A stretch of DNA of 29,610 nucleotides from a virus. The position numbers and the translations under genes are program-made. Numbering within the stretch: position 1 is the first letter of the stretch; each line of letters opens with the position of its first letter. Where the stretch lies: IMG/VR virus record IMGVR_UViG_3300031878_000003, positions 1 to 29,610 of that record. One strand, given 5' to 3'. Positions 21,005-28,777 of this stretch are shown here, piece by piece. Below the pieces are notes generated by a model. That model was not told the origin of the DNA, searched no databases, and saw nothing but the letters and a program-made list of their open reading frames with translations.

Positions 21005-23908
21005 TTAGTGTACAGCAGTAGCAGCCGTCACAACGCCGGACTTTCTTTTATTTCTATACGGTGTTGTGACAGGCGTTCCGAGAAACTCAAACACCGGCGC
21101 GGTTCGCTCTTGATGTCGCTTGCGGATGCCCGTTGTACGCAGTCGCGCCCGTTCGACGTTGATCAACCGGTAGACGCGCACCCTCCTTCCGCCTTCAACC
21201 CGTTGTTGCTTCCCCTCGATTCCGACGCCGATCCTCTGGAACAGTGCGCTGATAAACGACATCGGCTTCCGGCGAAAGTCTTCGCGCACCTTGATCCCCA
21301 GCGCGGCGTGGATCAGCAGTCGGTTGCGTTCAACGAGATCGACAAATTCTTCGGTGATTGCAATCTCCGCGCCCTCTTCCAGCCGCAGTCGCAACGCGGC
21401 GAGGAGCGCGTTGAACCAGATTGCGAACAACGCGAACCGGTTGCGGTCGGCGCTGAAGCGCCGCGTCGCCTCCACCTCGTCCAGCGCCTTCGCAACCTCT
21501 GCGTCCTCGACCGATGCGAACCGCTGCGCCGCGCCGTATGCGCCGCGCTCGTCGTCGAGCACTAATTCAGCATCAACGTCGATGCCGTAGCGCTCTTCCA
21601 GTTCGACCTTCCGCTCTGCGTCGCGCTTTTGCTCTTCCGTTTTCGCATCATCCGGCGTCGGCGCGTTGGCGATCCGTTCAGCGCGGGCGCGCTCTTGCGC
21701 TTCGCGCTGTTCGCGCAGCGACTTCGCCAGTTCGCGGCGGCGGTCGGTCGGTAGATTCGGTTTGTCGCGGTCGTCCCAGACCTCAACGCCTTCAGCCGCG
21801 TATGCGCCGGTAAAGTTCTCAAAAAAGTTGTTCTTCTGCGCCGCAGTTTTGGCTTTGACAACGCAGTACAGATCGAGATAGACGCGATCCCACTCCGTCG
21901 CCGGTTCCGGCGCGCCGTTCGCGCGCGAAATGCGGAAGTCATCTTCCAGTTCGCGCAGTTTCGCCAGATCGCGGTACGCCTCCGGCGATGTCGGTTCGTT
22001 CATTCGTTTCGTTTCGACGTAGACGTTGATTTCACGCTCAAGCGGGTTGCGAATACGACCCAACTGCTGGCGGAAGTCGTCAACGTCGCCGACGCCGACG
22101 CCGTTTCTGGCGATTCCGAATAAAGCAAATCCCTCTACGTCGATTGACACGCCCGTTCCAACCGACGGGGAGTAGATGAACACATCAACGTTTCTCAGAA
22201 TATCGTTGATGCGCTCAAGCGTCTCGTTGTTGTTCTCGCTTGTTTCAGACGTAATCTTCAGTATTCGCGCGTCCGGCAGAAACTGGCGGTAGAACAATTC
22301 CGCGCGGTCGGCGTCGGCGCGTGTGTTGCACGCAAGCGCGATTTTCCACGCATTGGTTTCGTACCACTCCAGCGCCTTCTGAAGTACGTCTTCCGGCGTT
22401 GGCAGTAGTACGAGATGGTCGATTGCGCGATGCGCGTACTCGTTTTCGACGTAGGCTATCGGCTGGTCGGGAAACGCAGACTGAATGAACGTCAGCGTCG
22501 CTTCGCCAACATCGGCGTCGGCGAGAATGATCAGCCGCGCCTTGCGCAGGTGCTCCATCAGCGCGCCGACCGCAGAGACTTTGCGGCTTTTCAGATTGCG
22601 GTCGTTGACAATCGCTTTCAACACTTGCTCGATCTCATCAACGATCACGAGATCATACGGCGCGTCTGTCTCGATTTTGTCGAGACTGTGGATGGTGGTA
22701 GCAACGCGCGGCGCGTTCGTAATCCAGCGCCCGTCCTCGTAATACGGCGTGAGGTTCAGCCGTGCCGCGCTCTGGCGCACCAGCGAGACGCGGTGCCCCA
22801 CCGACAGCACGCGCGGGTAGCACTTCGCGGCTTCTGCCAGCCACTGCGTTTTACCGGTGCCCTTCGCAGACCGGATCACAACGATGTTCGGGTATTGGTC
22901 ATCTGGGTCAATCTCGATGTCGAGGTAGCGCTGATTGATGCGCATCGCGTCGGGCAGTTCCGGCGATACGACGTACCCGCCGCGCAAGCCGGGGATCGTC
23001 CCTTCAAACCCGTACTGTCGGGCGAGGTTGACCAAGACGCCGATGCCGCTCTCGACGTGATCGGGCTTCCGGTGCTTTTCCCAATCATACGTCCAACCGT
23101 CGAGCACCTCGGTCGCGTCCTCTTCCGGCAGCGCGGACTGGATCGCCCACACCGCCGCAAGCCACATATTGTACTCCAACCCGTCGCCCGGAATGTGCTT
23201 CAGCAGCGTCTCAATCGTTTCCCGCGTTGCCGCGCCGCCGACGCGCCTGGGCGTGAGGAGTGGACGGCGGGCGAACGCGGCGAAATCGGCGAGGTCGTAG
23301 TAGCGGTCGCTGTTGCGAAGGACAACGACGGGCTTCTTCTGTGGGCGCTGCTTCCAGTTGTACGAACCGACGACGCGGATCGACCGCGCCGCGTCGCTCG
23401 TGTTGTCGAGCGTCCAGCCGTACCGCGCGGCGGTGATGCGCAGTTGCGCCTCGACGCCGGACTGCACCGGCGCAACGTCGTCCGCTTTCTGCGGTTCTCG
23501 CAGAACCCACATCGGCATCAGACCGTTGCCGGTGTGGACGACGAGCGTCGGTTCCGGCAAGCCGCTCTCGGTGAGGAGTTTCAGCGCGTCGTCTTTCGAC
23601 GCGGGGAGCGTATCCTTCGCGTGCGCGTCGGAACGGATGTCGATGTCGGCGGTGATGACGCGCTGGTAGTAGGCGATTTCGGCGGTTCCCGATGAGCCGC
23701 GATCCGGGCGAACGTATTGTGAAGCGCGCTTGATGTAGATGTCGTATGCGAGGTGCTTCTGAATGTGCGCGACGATCTCGGCGCGCTGCGAGAGGTTGAA
23801 CGTCTTGCAGTCAAAGCGACCGTCCGCGCGCTTGACGCTGACGGTCGTATAGGCGGCGGTATCGTCGCCGTAGAGCAAGTCGAGGTAATCCGCGAATGTG
23901 ATAGACAT
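21005..23908 (-). CDS. Primase (AEP) fused to origin-binding-type helicase
   Basis: This 967-residue replication protein has an archaeo-eukaryotic primase-type N-terminal part: ITADIDIR (Asp 88 and 90), VVHTGNGL (His 125) and SDAARSIRVVGSYNWK (172-186). A SF2 helicase follows, with SAKGTGKT (347-354), LVIVDEIEQVL (420-430, the DEIE form of herpesvirus-like origin-binding proteins) and IYSPSVGTGVSIDVEG, then DFRQQLGRIRNP. The C-terminus has a long charged coiled-coil-like region and ends with a 44-bp element, translated VTTPYRNKRKSGVVT. It probably opens the origin and makes primers. It heads the early operon under a consensus promoter. Confidence 0.85.
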   Translation of the reverse strand: MSITFADYLDLLYGDDTAAYTTVSVKRADGRFDCKTFNLSQRAEIVAHIQKHLAYDIYIKRASQYVRPDRGSSGTAEIAYYQRVITADIDIRSDAHAKDTLPASKDDALKLLTESGLPEPTLVVHTGNGLMPMWVLREPQKADDVAPVQSGVEAQLRITAARYGWTLDNTSDAARSIRVVGSYNWKQRPQKKPVVVLRNSDRYYDLADFAAFARRPLLTPRRVGGAATRETIETLLKHIPGDGLEYNMWLAAVWAIQSALPEEDATEVLDGWTYDWEKHRKPDHVESGIGVLVNLARQYGFEGTIPGLRGGYVVSPELPDAMRINQRYLDIEIDPDDQYPNIVVIRSAKGTGKTQWLAEAAKCYPRVLSVGHRVSLVRQSAARLNLTPYYEDGRWITNAPRVATTIHSLDKIETDAPYDLVIVDEIEQVLKAIVNDRNLKSRKVSAVGALMEHLRKARLIILADADVGEATLTFIQSAFPDQPIAYVENEYAHRAIDHLVLLPTPEDVLQKALEWYETNAWKIALACNTRADADRAELFYRQFLPDARILKITSETSENNNETLERINDILRNVDVFIYSPSVGTGVSIDVEGFALFGIARNGVGVGDVDDFRQQLGRIRNPLEREINVYVETKRMNEPTSPEAYRDLAKLRELEDDFRISRANGAPEPATEWDRVYLDLYCVVKAKTAAQKNNFFENFTGAYAAEGVEVWDDRDKPNLPTDRRRELAKSLREQREAQERARAERIANAPTPDDAKTEEQKRDAERKVELEERYGIDVDAELVLDDERGAYGAAQRFASVEDAEVAKALDEVEATRRFSADRNRFALFAIWFNALLAALRLRLEEGAEIAITEEFVDLVERNRLLIHAALGIKVREDFRRKPMSFISALFQRIGVGIEGKQQRVEGGRRVRVYRLINVERARLRTTGIRKRHQERTAPVFEFLGTPVTTPYRNKRKSGVVTAATAVH
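21027..21070 (-). repeat. 44-bp inverted-repeat element, copy 11 (coding)
   Basis: It lies at the very C-terminus of the primase-helicase, 22 bp from the stop codon. Ends GTCACAACAC and GCGTTGTGAC on the minus strand, with core TATAGAAATAAAAGAAAG. Confidence 0.95.
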
Positions 23909-23956
23909 ATACTCCTTCCTCCCTCTTCTAAGCCGGGGTCTGATGACCCAAGCGTT

Positions 23957-23985
23957 AGCCTAGCACACAGGTTCCGGTCTGTCAA
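23957..23985 (-). promoter_or_regulatory. Leftward promoter of divergent pair C
   Basis: Minus strand: TTGACA (23985-23980), a 17-bp spacer, and TAGGCT (23962-23957), the promoter of the early replication operon. Confidence 0.75.
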
Positions 23986-24021
23986 GGGCTTTCGGCGGGG
24001 ATTTTGGTTGAGATTTGACAC

Positions 24022-24050
24022 TTGACAGACGGTGTGGTGTGTGGTAGAGT
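24022..24050 (+). promoter_or_regulatory. Rightward promoter of divergent pair C
   Basis: TTGACA (24022-24027), a 17-bp spacer ending TGTGG, and TAGAGT (24045-24050). A second TTGACA stands 7 bp upstream. The -35 boxes of the pair are 36 bp apart. Confidence 0.85.
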
Positions 24051-24092
24051 ATGCTTGTGACAATCATCTATATCGAAAAGGAGGTAAGAGAA

Positions 24093-24446
24093 ATGGTCAC
24101 TTCGGTAAAAGTCGAACGGTTCAAGGAGTATTCCGAACTGGTGCGGGTCGTGTCTCGCTCTGAAAAGACGCCCGCGATGAACAAAGACATCATCCGTCCG
24201 CTGAATTATGAACTTCTGATCGGGTCTCACCTCCCCGAACCCGATTGGCACCGGCTCGGCGCTCTGGTTGTTGCCCTCTTCCGCAGTTTCGCCGTTGTCG
24301 ATGTCGAAATATGGCAAGCCGATAACGGCGTCTGGGTCGCCGATGCGCTCGTCGATTTTGGCGACCGTCGGCGACTGCGGAAGGGCGAGGGCGACGCCCC
24401 GCTGCACGCGGTGATCGAACTCATCACCGATATTCAACGCTACTAA
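24093..24446 (+). CDS. Small plus-strand protein of unknown function
   Basis: This 117-residue protein starts at ATG 24093, after AAGGAGGT, and begins MVTSVKVERFKEYSELVRVV. The C-terminal part VEIWQADNGVWVADALVDFG...APLHAVIELI has the layout of a small beta-beta-helix fold, as seen in HicB-like antitoxins ('G.W.A....G.t..eAi'), though no partner toxin is visible. It is divergent from the replication operon, with its own promoter and terminator. That position suits an early regulator or accessory gene, but nothing proves it. Confidence 0.75.
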   Translation: MVTSVKVERFKEYSELVRVVSRSEKTPAMNKDIIRPLNYELLIGSHLPEPDWHRLGALVVALFRSFAVVDVEIWQADNGVWVADALVDFGDRRRLRKGEGDAPLHAVIELITDIQRY

Positions 24447-24467
24447 CCAGCGCTTTCCCCGCCTTCT

Positions 24468-24502
24468 GCGCTCCGCACCAAATGCGGGGCGCTTTTCTTT
24501 TC
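24468..24502 (+). terminator. Intrinsic terminator after 24093-24446
   Basis: 10-bp stem GCGCTCCGCA/TGCGGGGCGC (one U-G pair) with a 5-base loop, followed by TTTTCTTTT. The next promoter begins 5 bp later. Confidence 0.9.
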
Positions 24503-24506
24503 CCTC

Positions 24507-24535
24507 TTGACAACCGCGTTTCGTTGCGGTATACT
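24507..24535 (+). promoter_or_regulatory. Promoter of 24574-24963
   Basis: TTGACA (24507-24512), a 17-bp spacer ending TTGCGG, and TATACT (24530-24535). Confidence 0.9.
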
Positions 24536-24573
24536 ACAAGCGTAATCGCAATCACACTATAAGGAGGTCAACG

Positions 24574-24963
24574 ATGAAGACGGTTTATCACACAAAAGAC
24601 GTTTGGTTTCCCCCCTTCTCGATCAAGATTGAACCAGAGCGGGGGACTTGGTTCGCGGATGTCTATGTACGATACGCCGAAAATCCTTCTTTGGATACTA
24701 AGTACAACGCTTACATCGGTGCGGATAATTTCCTCGCCGAGACGCCTATTCCGGCAGTTGACCGCCGGGACGTAGCGAAGGCTATCGAGAGTCTCGTATT
24801 TGACGGTCTCGTCGGTCTCGTTATCTACCCAACCAAAGAGGGGTGGGGCGCAAGCATCAATCTCTGCCAAGAACTCGAAAATCGATACCTGCACGGGACG
24901 GGCGCAACGCCCGCCGACGCAATCCGCAACAGCAATTATCCGCCGCCGCTGCGGAATGTGTAA
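24574..24963 (+). CDS. Small plus-strand protein of unknown function
   Basis: This 129-residue protein reads MKTVYHTKDVWFPPFSIKIE, has WFADVYVRYAEN and YIGADNFLAETPIP, and ends GWGASINLCQELENR..GTGATPADAIRNS. The end recalls the same 'W.A....G.tp.dAi' layout as the neighbouring plus-strand gene, so the two may be distantly related. The start follows AAGGAGGT. It is a single-gene unit with its own promoter and terminator, converging on the lysis genes. I do not recognise the family. Confidence 0.75.
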   Translation: MKTVYHTKDVWFPPFSIKIEPERGTWFADVYVRYAENPSLDTKYNAYIGADNFLAETPIPAVDRRDVAKAIESLVFDGLVGLVIYPTKEGWGASINLCQELENRYLHGTGATPADAIRNSNYPPPLRNV

Positions 24964-24982
24964 CGCCGGCCGCCTCACCGAA

Positions 24983-25018
24983 AGCGCCTCAGTGAACAAC
25001 TGGGGCGCTTTTCTTTTT
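24983..25018 (+). terminator. Intrinsic terminator between convergent units
   Basis: 11-bp stem AGCGCCTCAGT/ACTGGGGCGCT (one mismatch) with a 5-base loop, followed by TTTTCTTTTT on the plus strand. On the minus strand only TTT follows, so it would stop the late operon less well. The stop codon of 24989-25150 lies in the stem. Confidence 0.85.
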
Positions 25019-25150
25019 CCTCGCCCGTCGTCCCCGCTCAATCCGCACCATCAGCAGCACCAGCACCGCCGTCGCTGCGACTTGCGCCGCGTCGGGGTGG
25101 ACGAACGCGAGTGCGAACGCGCTGATAAGCAACAGAACGTCGAGTTTCAT
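24989..25150 (-). CDS. Small membrane protein, holin-like
   Basis: This 53-residue protein starts MKLDVLLLISAFALAFVHPD, followed by AAQVAATAVLVLLMVRIERG and a basic tail RRARKKKSAPVVH. Two membrane helices with a short turn and a charged C-terminus fit a small holin or holin-like lysis protein. The ATG at 25150 overlaps the upstream stop (ATGA) and follows GGAGCGGAGG. It is the last gene of the late unit. Confidence 0.65.
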   Translation of the reverse strand: MKLDVLLLISAFALAFVHPDAAQVAATAVLVLLMVRIERGRRARKKKSAPVVH

Positions 25151-25476
25151 TTCCGCCTCCGCTCCACAAACCAAGCGATCTTATCGATCAGCGCCGGTAG
25201 CAGCGTCGGCGCGACGACGCCCGCGATGAACGGGACGTAGCCGGAATAGCCGACGAGCGTCCCCGCCCCCGCGCCGACCAGCACCCGCCCCAACGCGCCC
25301 AACTCGACGCTGTGCTGTTCGGCGTCGTAGCGCGGTAGAAACACCTCGCCGTTGGTGTCGGCGAGGTACGCCGTCGCCGCGCCGATTGCGCCAAACAGCG
25401 CGTTCCAGGCGTAATCAAGCGCGGTCAGCCCGTTGTGCCCCGCAGCCAGCAGCCGGAAGATTTCAATGATGTCCAT
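25147..25476 (-). CDS. Membrane protein next to endolysin, probable holin
   Basis: This 109-residue protein starts at ATG 25476 (MDIIEIFRLLAAGHNGLTAL), after AGAGAGGAG, and overlaps the endolysin gene by 14 bp. It has hydrophobic stretches around 24-40 (WNALFGAIGAATAYLA) and 61-95 (LGRVLVGAGAGTLVGYSGYVPFIAGVVAPTLLPALI), with a basic end WFVERRRK. A position just after the endolysin and before another small membrane protein is typical of holins. The role is inferred. Confidence 0.65.
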   Translation of the reverse strand: MDIIEIFRLLAAGHNGLTALDYAWNALFGAIGAATAYLADTNGEVFLPRYDAEQHSVELGALGRVLVGAGAGTLVGYSGYVPFIAGVVAPTLLPALIDKIAWFVERRRK

Positions 25477-26086
25477 CTCGTTGCTCCTCTCTCTGCCAAC
25501 GCCGAACGAGCGCCACAACGAAATCTGCGTAACGCTCCGGGTTGTTGCCGTCTGACGACGGCGCGTAGCGCGGCAGCACTTGCCGCAACCGGCACAACCC
25601 GCGTCGCTTGCAGTAGTGCTCTTTGAGCAACTCGCACCAGTCGTTCAACCCGTCTACCCAGCGCGCGTAGACCGCGAACGGGTGCGGCGTCTGCGCAATC
25701 ATTCGCTTGCCGCGCCGGAGGTTGCCCCAGTTGCGCGTGCGCGTTGCAACGCCGCGCAGCCCGTAACTGCTCTCCTTCGCAAAGAACGCCAACGCGACGC
25801 CGCGATCCGCGCCCCAGTCGTCGAGCGCCGCCAGCAGCATCTCTGTCTCAAGGAACGCCGGACTGCGCGCGCTGCGTAGCACGCGGCGGAACGTCGCGGC
25901 GCTGATGCTGTGCGGCGCGAAAATCAGTGGGTTATCGTCAATCATCACTGCCTCCCCCGCAGTGCGGACTAAACCAGATGCACTCTCGATCCTTATACTG
26001 CCCGATGCGACCGCGCCAAACCGTCGGTTGATCTCCGGCGCAACGCTGTATTTACCGCCGATATACGGAAAGAGTTGTCGGGGCAT
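25463..26086 (-). CDS. Endolysin, glucosaminidase/lysozyme-like
   Basis: This 207-residue protein is expected to cut cell wall peptidoglycan at lysis. The core LLAALDDWGADRGVALAFFAKESSYG (~85-109), with Glu 105, and NWGNLRRGKR (~119-128) match the glucosaminidase family, where the Glu of 'ESs.G' is catalytic and 'NWGNLR' lines the cleft. FAVYARWVDGLNDWCELLKEHY continues the fold. There is no signal peptide, so release would need a holin, which the next gene may supply. The first ~55 residues are a separate, unassigned segment. Confidence 0.8.
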   Translation of the reverse strand: MPRQLFPYIGGKYSVAPEINRRFGAVASGSIRIESASGLVRTAGEAVMIDDNPLIFAPHSISAATFRRVLRSARSPAFLETEMLLAALDDWGADRGVALAFFAKESSYGLRGVATRTRNWGNLRRGKRMIAQTPHPFAVYARWVDGLNDWCELLKEHYCKRRGLCRLRQVLPRYAPSSDGNNPERYADFVVALVRRWQREEQRDGHH

Positions 26087-26099
26087 AAGACGCTCTCCC

Positions 26100-27545
26100 T
26101 CACCTCAGCGCGGTTACAAAATCATCCGGGTTGAACGAGACGGTATACGTCGTTCTCTCGCGCGTAATGGTGCGCGCAGTGATTTTCGCGTTGCGGTAGT
26201 AGCCCGGCACAATCACGTAGTCGCTGACATCCGCAGCCCAGTTCGGTACGGTCTCGCCGGTGCGCGTCATCAGTTCGTATCTCGAATTGTCGAGTTCGAC
26301 CGTTATCGGCGCGATCTGACGATCCAGCGCAATCGCCGCCTCGTCGCGGCGCGCTTCTGCGAGCGCTTTGCTGCCGTACTCCCCGACGCTTGCGACGCGC
26401 CGGGCGAGTTGTCGGCGCGATTCGAGCGATTGGATCGTAGTCATTGCGGTCAGATGATCCGTCCAGTAACCGCGATACTGCCCGTACACGCGGTTCGGCG
26501 CTTTCGAGATGTCAACGACGCGCGTCGTTTCCGGGAAGCGCCACGTCAGTGGGCTATCGGTGCGGAAATCAATGATCGGTTCTGGACAATCGCGGAAAAA
26601 ACGTTTGCGGTGGTATCTGACTTGAACAAAGTCGTCACTGCTATGTTCGACAAGTTCGCGCAAGTTTGCGTCTGGTTTCTCTATTTTCACGTTTGTTTGG
26701 GGCGGTAAAAATACAGCACAACATCCACTCAGGTTTATAGAGAGCAATCCGCCGCTAATTCCGAAAATTTCGCTTAGGTTGATTACTGCACGAAAGGTTA
26801 CTGATGTCGCACCAGCAACAGTTTCCGCGCCGCTCGCGCGCACGCCGATTACCCAGCCGTAACACGTCGTTGCTGTGACCGTACCGGTCGAACTCAACCC
26901 GGTGAACGCGCCGAGCGTCAGCGTATATACGTTTGGTTGCGGGATCGCCGTCACCGGCGCGACCCAAACGCCATCTGCTAACCCCGTCATTATTGCCGGG
27001 AGTACGATAATGCTTTCGTTTGTTCGTACCGTCACGTATCGTTCCGGCTGTTCAAACAGATACGCGACAAAAAAGAGCGTGGCGTTTGTAATTGTGAACG
27101 CTTTCTTTGTGCGTATCCGCACGTGCGGAAACCCAATAGCCTCAACAACCTCGTACTCCCACAAGTCCCCGCGCGAATCGTACCCGCTGCCCGTCATAAA
27201 CCCCGCGCCGACGGGTTTCCAGCGGGTCATATTGTCCATATTCTGCACCACCGAAAGTCGCGCGTCTCGTTGCAGCGCGCCGAACCCCAGCGCGTGCCAG
27301 GTGATGCTGCCGTCGCGCGCCTCCTCAATCCGCTCGATCTGCCCGCGCCAGACGGTGCGCGAGAGTTGCGTACAGTAGACGATCAACTCATCGCCGATCT
27401 GCGTCATAACTCCAGAACGCGCGTAGTCCGGCGGCAGCGTGACGCGCCCGCGCTCATCGCCGTCGTCTGAGGTCGAGAACTCGTAGTCCGCGACGGTGAG
27501 CGGCACGGGAAATTGCTGATGCGGTCTGGCAATTGCTACGAGCAT
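26100..27545 (-). CDS. Tail protein, siphovirus Gp37/Tal-like
   Basis: This 481-residue structural protein begins MLVAIARPHQQFPVPLTVAD, then FSTSDDGDERGRVTLPPDYA and IGDELIVYCTQLSRTVWRGQIERIEEARDG. The pattern of a beta domain reading 'gdel.v......v.G.i..i' is typical of the hub proteins at the tail tip of siphoviruses (Gp37-like or Tal). The C-terminal part (RYELMTRTGETVPNWAADVSDYVIVPGY, then TARTITRERTTYTVSF) is the usual end of this family. It lies between a Dit-like protein and the endolysin, as expected. Confidence 0.7.
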   Translation of the reverse strand: MLVAIARPHQQFPVPLTVADYEFSTSDDGDERGRVTLPPDYARSGVMTQIGDELIVYCTQLSRTVWRGQIERIEEARDGSITWHALGFGALQRDARLSVVQNMDNMTRWKPVGAGFMTGSGYDSRGDLWEYEVVEAIGFPHVRIRTKKAFTITNATLFFVAYLFEQPERYVTVRTNESIIVLPAIMTGLADGVWVAPVTAIPQPNVYTLTLGAFTGLSSTGTVTATTCYGWVIGVRASGAETVAGATSVTFRAVINLSEIFGISGGLLSINLSGCCAVFLPPQTNVKIEKPDANLRELVEHSSDDFVQVRYHRKRFFRDCPEPIIDFRTDSPLTWRFPETTRVVDISKAPNRVYGQYRGYWTDHLTAMTTIQSLESRRQLARRVASVGEYGSKALAEARRDEAAIALDRQIAPITVELDNSRYELMTRTGETVPNWAADVSDYVIVPGYYRNAKITARTITRERTTYTVSFNPDDFVTALR

Positions 27546-27555
27546 CGCCTTCTCC

Positions 27556-28776
27556 TTACGCGAACGCAGCGGGTTCGATCTGTCGCGCGCGAATGATCAA
27601 CGTTGCGGACGCTGTAGTAATCGTCGGAGCCATTACCCCGTTGAATACCGCGATGTAGCGACTTGAAATAAGCCCCGGCGCGCCGTAGACCGTCCCGGTT
27701 GGCGTTGTTTCAAACGGACGCGAAAAAGCGCTTTGTTGATCGAGCGTATGCCACGTTTGGAGCGTCGGCGGCGTGATAACGCTCCAGACCGACACGCCAT
27801 CGGTCGGAATGAGGATGAGCGGCATCACCAGCGTCCCCGTCGGTACGCTCTGGATGTCAAGCGTCAACGGAAAGGTTGCGTTGCCGCGTACAAACAGCGC
27901 CGGAGCATACCACGAGCGATCTCCGGTTATCGTCTCGGCGATCTGCGGCTGACCGTCCCAACTCACGATATACTGCGCGTTTATCGGGGGCGTCGTCGGG
28001 CAGAAAATCTCAATAAAGAGACGATACACGTCTTGCGGAAATGCGGCGGGGTTGATGGTGTACGTAATCGTCCCGCTTGTCGCCGAGGCGAAAAACGCGC
28101 GCGTCAGCGTCTGCCAGCCCGCGCTCCAACTCTGATTCTGCATTGTAATCCCGCTCGAGACCGTCGCGGGGCTGATTGCCTGAATGCGACTCGCTCCCGT
28201 CGCGCTCTCCAGTTCCTCAACCGCGAACAGTGCGTTGTAGAGACCGTTCATATTCGAGACGCTGTAGAACAGACTGCTCTTGTAGAGATACGCATCGCTC
28301 GTTCCTGACAATGTAATCACCCGACGCTCGTACGGCTTGAGCGACGTTACGTCAGTCTGCGCAAATGCATAGTTGAGGAACGGATTGATGAGCGTCCCCG
28401 TCACCCGCACCCGCGCAAGGACGCCGGTTGAGGTCGCTTCGACGCTCAGCAGTGTGACGCTGCCGTCACGCAAATACGAACGTAGTGTTGTTCCGCCGTT
28501 CGCGTCTTCTGCAACCACGAGCGCGCCGCCCGCAACCGCAAATCGCCCGTCTTGCCGCCGTTGCGCGGAACTGTACAGTTCGCGTGCGAGTGCGTTCACC
28601 GCGTCGAGCGCCTGCTGGCGCGTGTTACGCCGAAACGCGATCTCGACCGCGAACGGTTGCGGGTCGTACAGACTGTTGATGCGGAAACCGATGCCGGGCG
28701 CGTCCTGGTTGTTCGCGTCCACAACGATGTTCGTATTCGCGTCGAAAACAAGCGTCCCGATCTGCCGTATTCTCAT
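27556..28776 (-). CDS. Distal tail (Dit-like) protein
   Basis: This 406-residue protein starts MRIRQIGTLVFDANTNIVVD and contains RRNTRQQALDAVNALARELY, a helix typical of the N-terminal ring domain of Dit/minor tail proteins. Later parts are beta-rich (NATFPLTLDIQSVPTGTLVMPLILI) and may form a carbohydrate-binding-like domain. It starts 1 bp after the tape measure stop, the standard place for Dit, and the Gp37-like gene follows 10 bp after it. The family is inferred from position and fold pattern. Confidence 0.65.
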   Translation of the reverse strand: MRIRQIGTLVFDANTNIVVDANNQDAPGIGFRINSLYDPQPFAVEIAFRRNTRQQALDAVNALARELYSSAQRRQDGRFAVAGGALVVAEDANGGTTLRSYLRDGSVTLLSVEATSTGVLARVRVTGTLINPFLNYAFAQTDVTSLKPYERRVITLSGTSDAYLYKSSLFYSVSNMNGLYNALFAVEELESATGASRIQAISPATVSSGITMQNQSWSAGWQTLTRAFFASATSGTITYTINPAAFPQDVYRLFIEIFCPTTPPINAQYIVSWDGQPQIAETITGDRSWYAPALFVRGNATFPLTLDIQSVPTGTLVMPLILIPTDGVSVWSVITPPTLQTWHTLDQQSAFSRPFETTPTGTVYGAPGLISSRYIAVFNGVMAPTITTASATLIIRARQIEPAAFA

Positions 28777-28777
28777 C

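Noticed and set aside
1578-21070. 44-bp repeats as a CRISPR array
   Set aside because: Copies are scattered over 20 kb in both orientations, lack regular spacers outside the three at 1.6-1.8 kb, have variable inner bases, and no cas1 or cas2 is nearby. The Cas4-like nuclease alone is common in phages.
22415-23695. Long plus-strand open frame opposite the primase-helicase
   Set aside because: It is antisense to motif-rich coding sequence, lacks a ribosome binding site, and its product is a low-information Arg/Val-rich chain.
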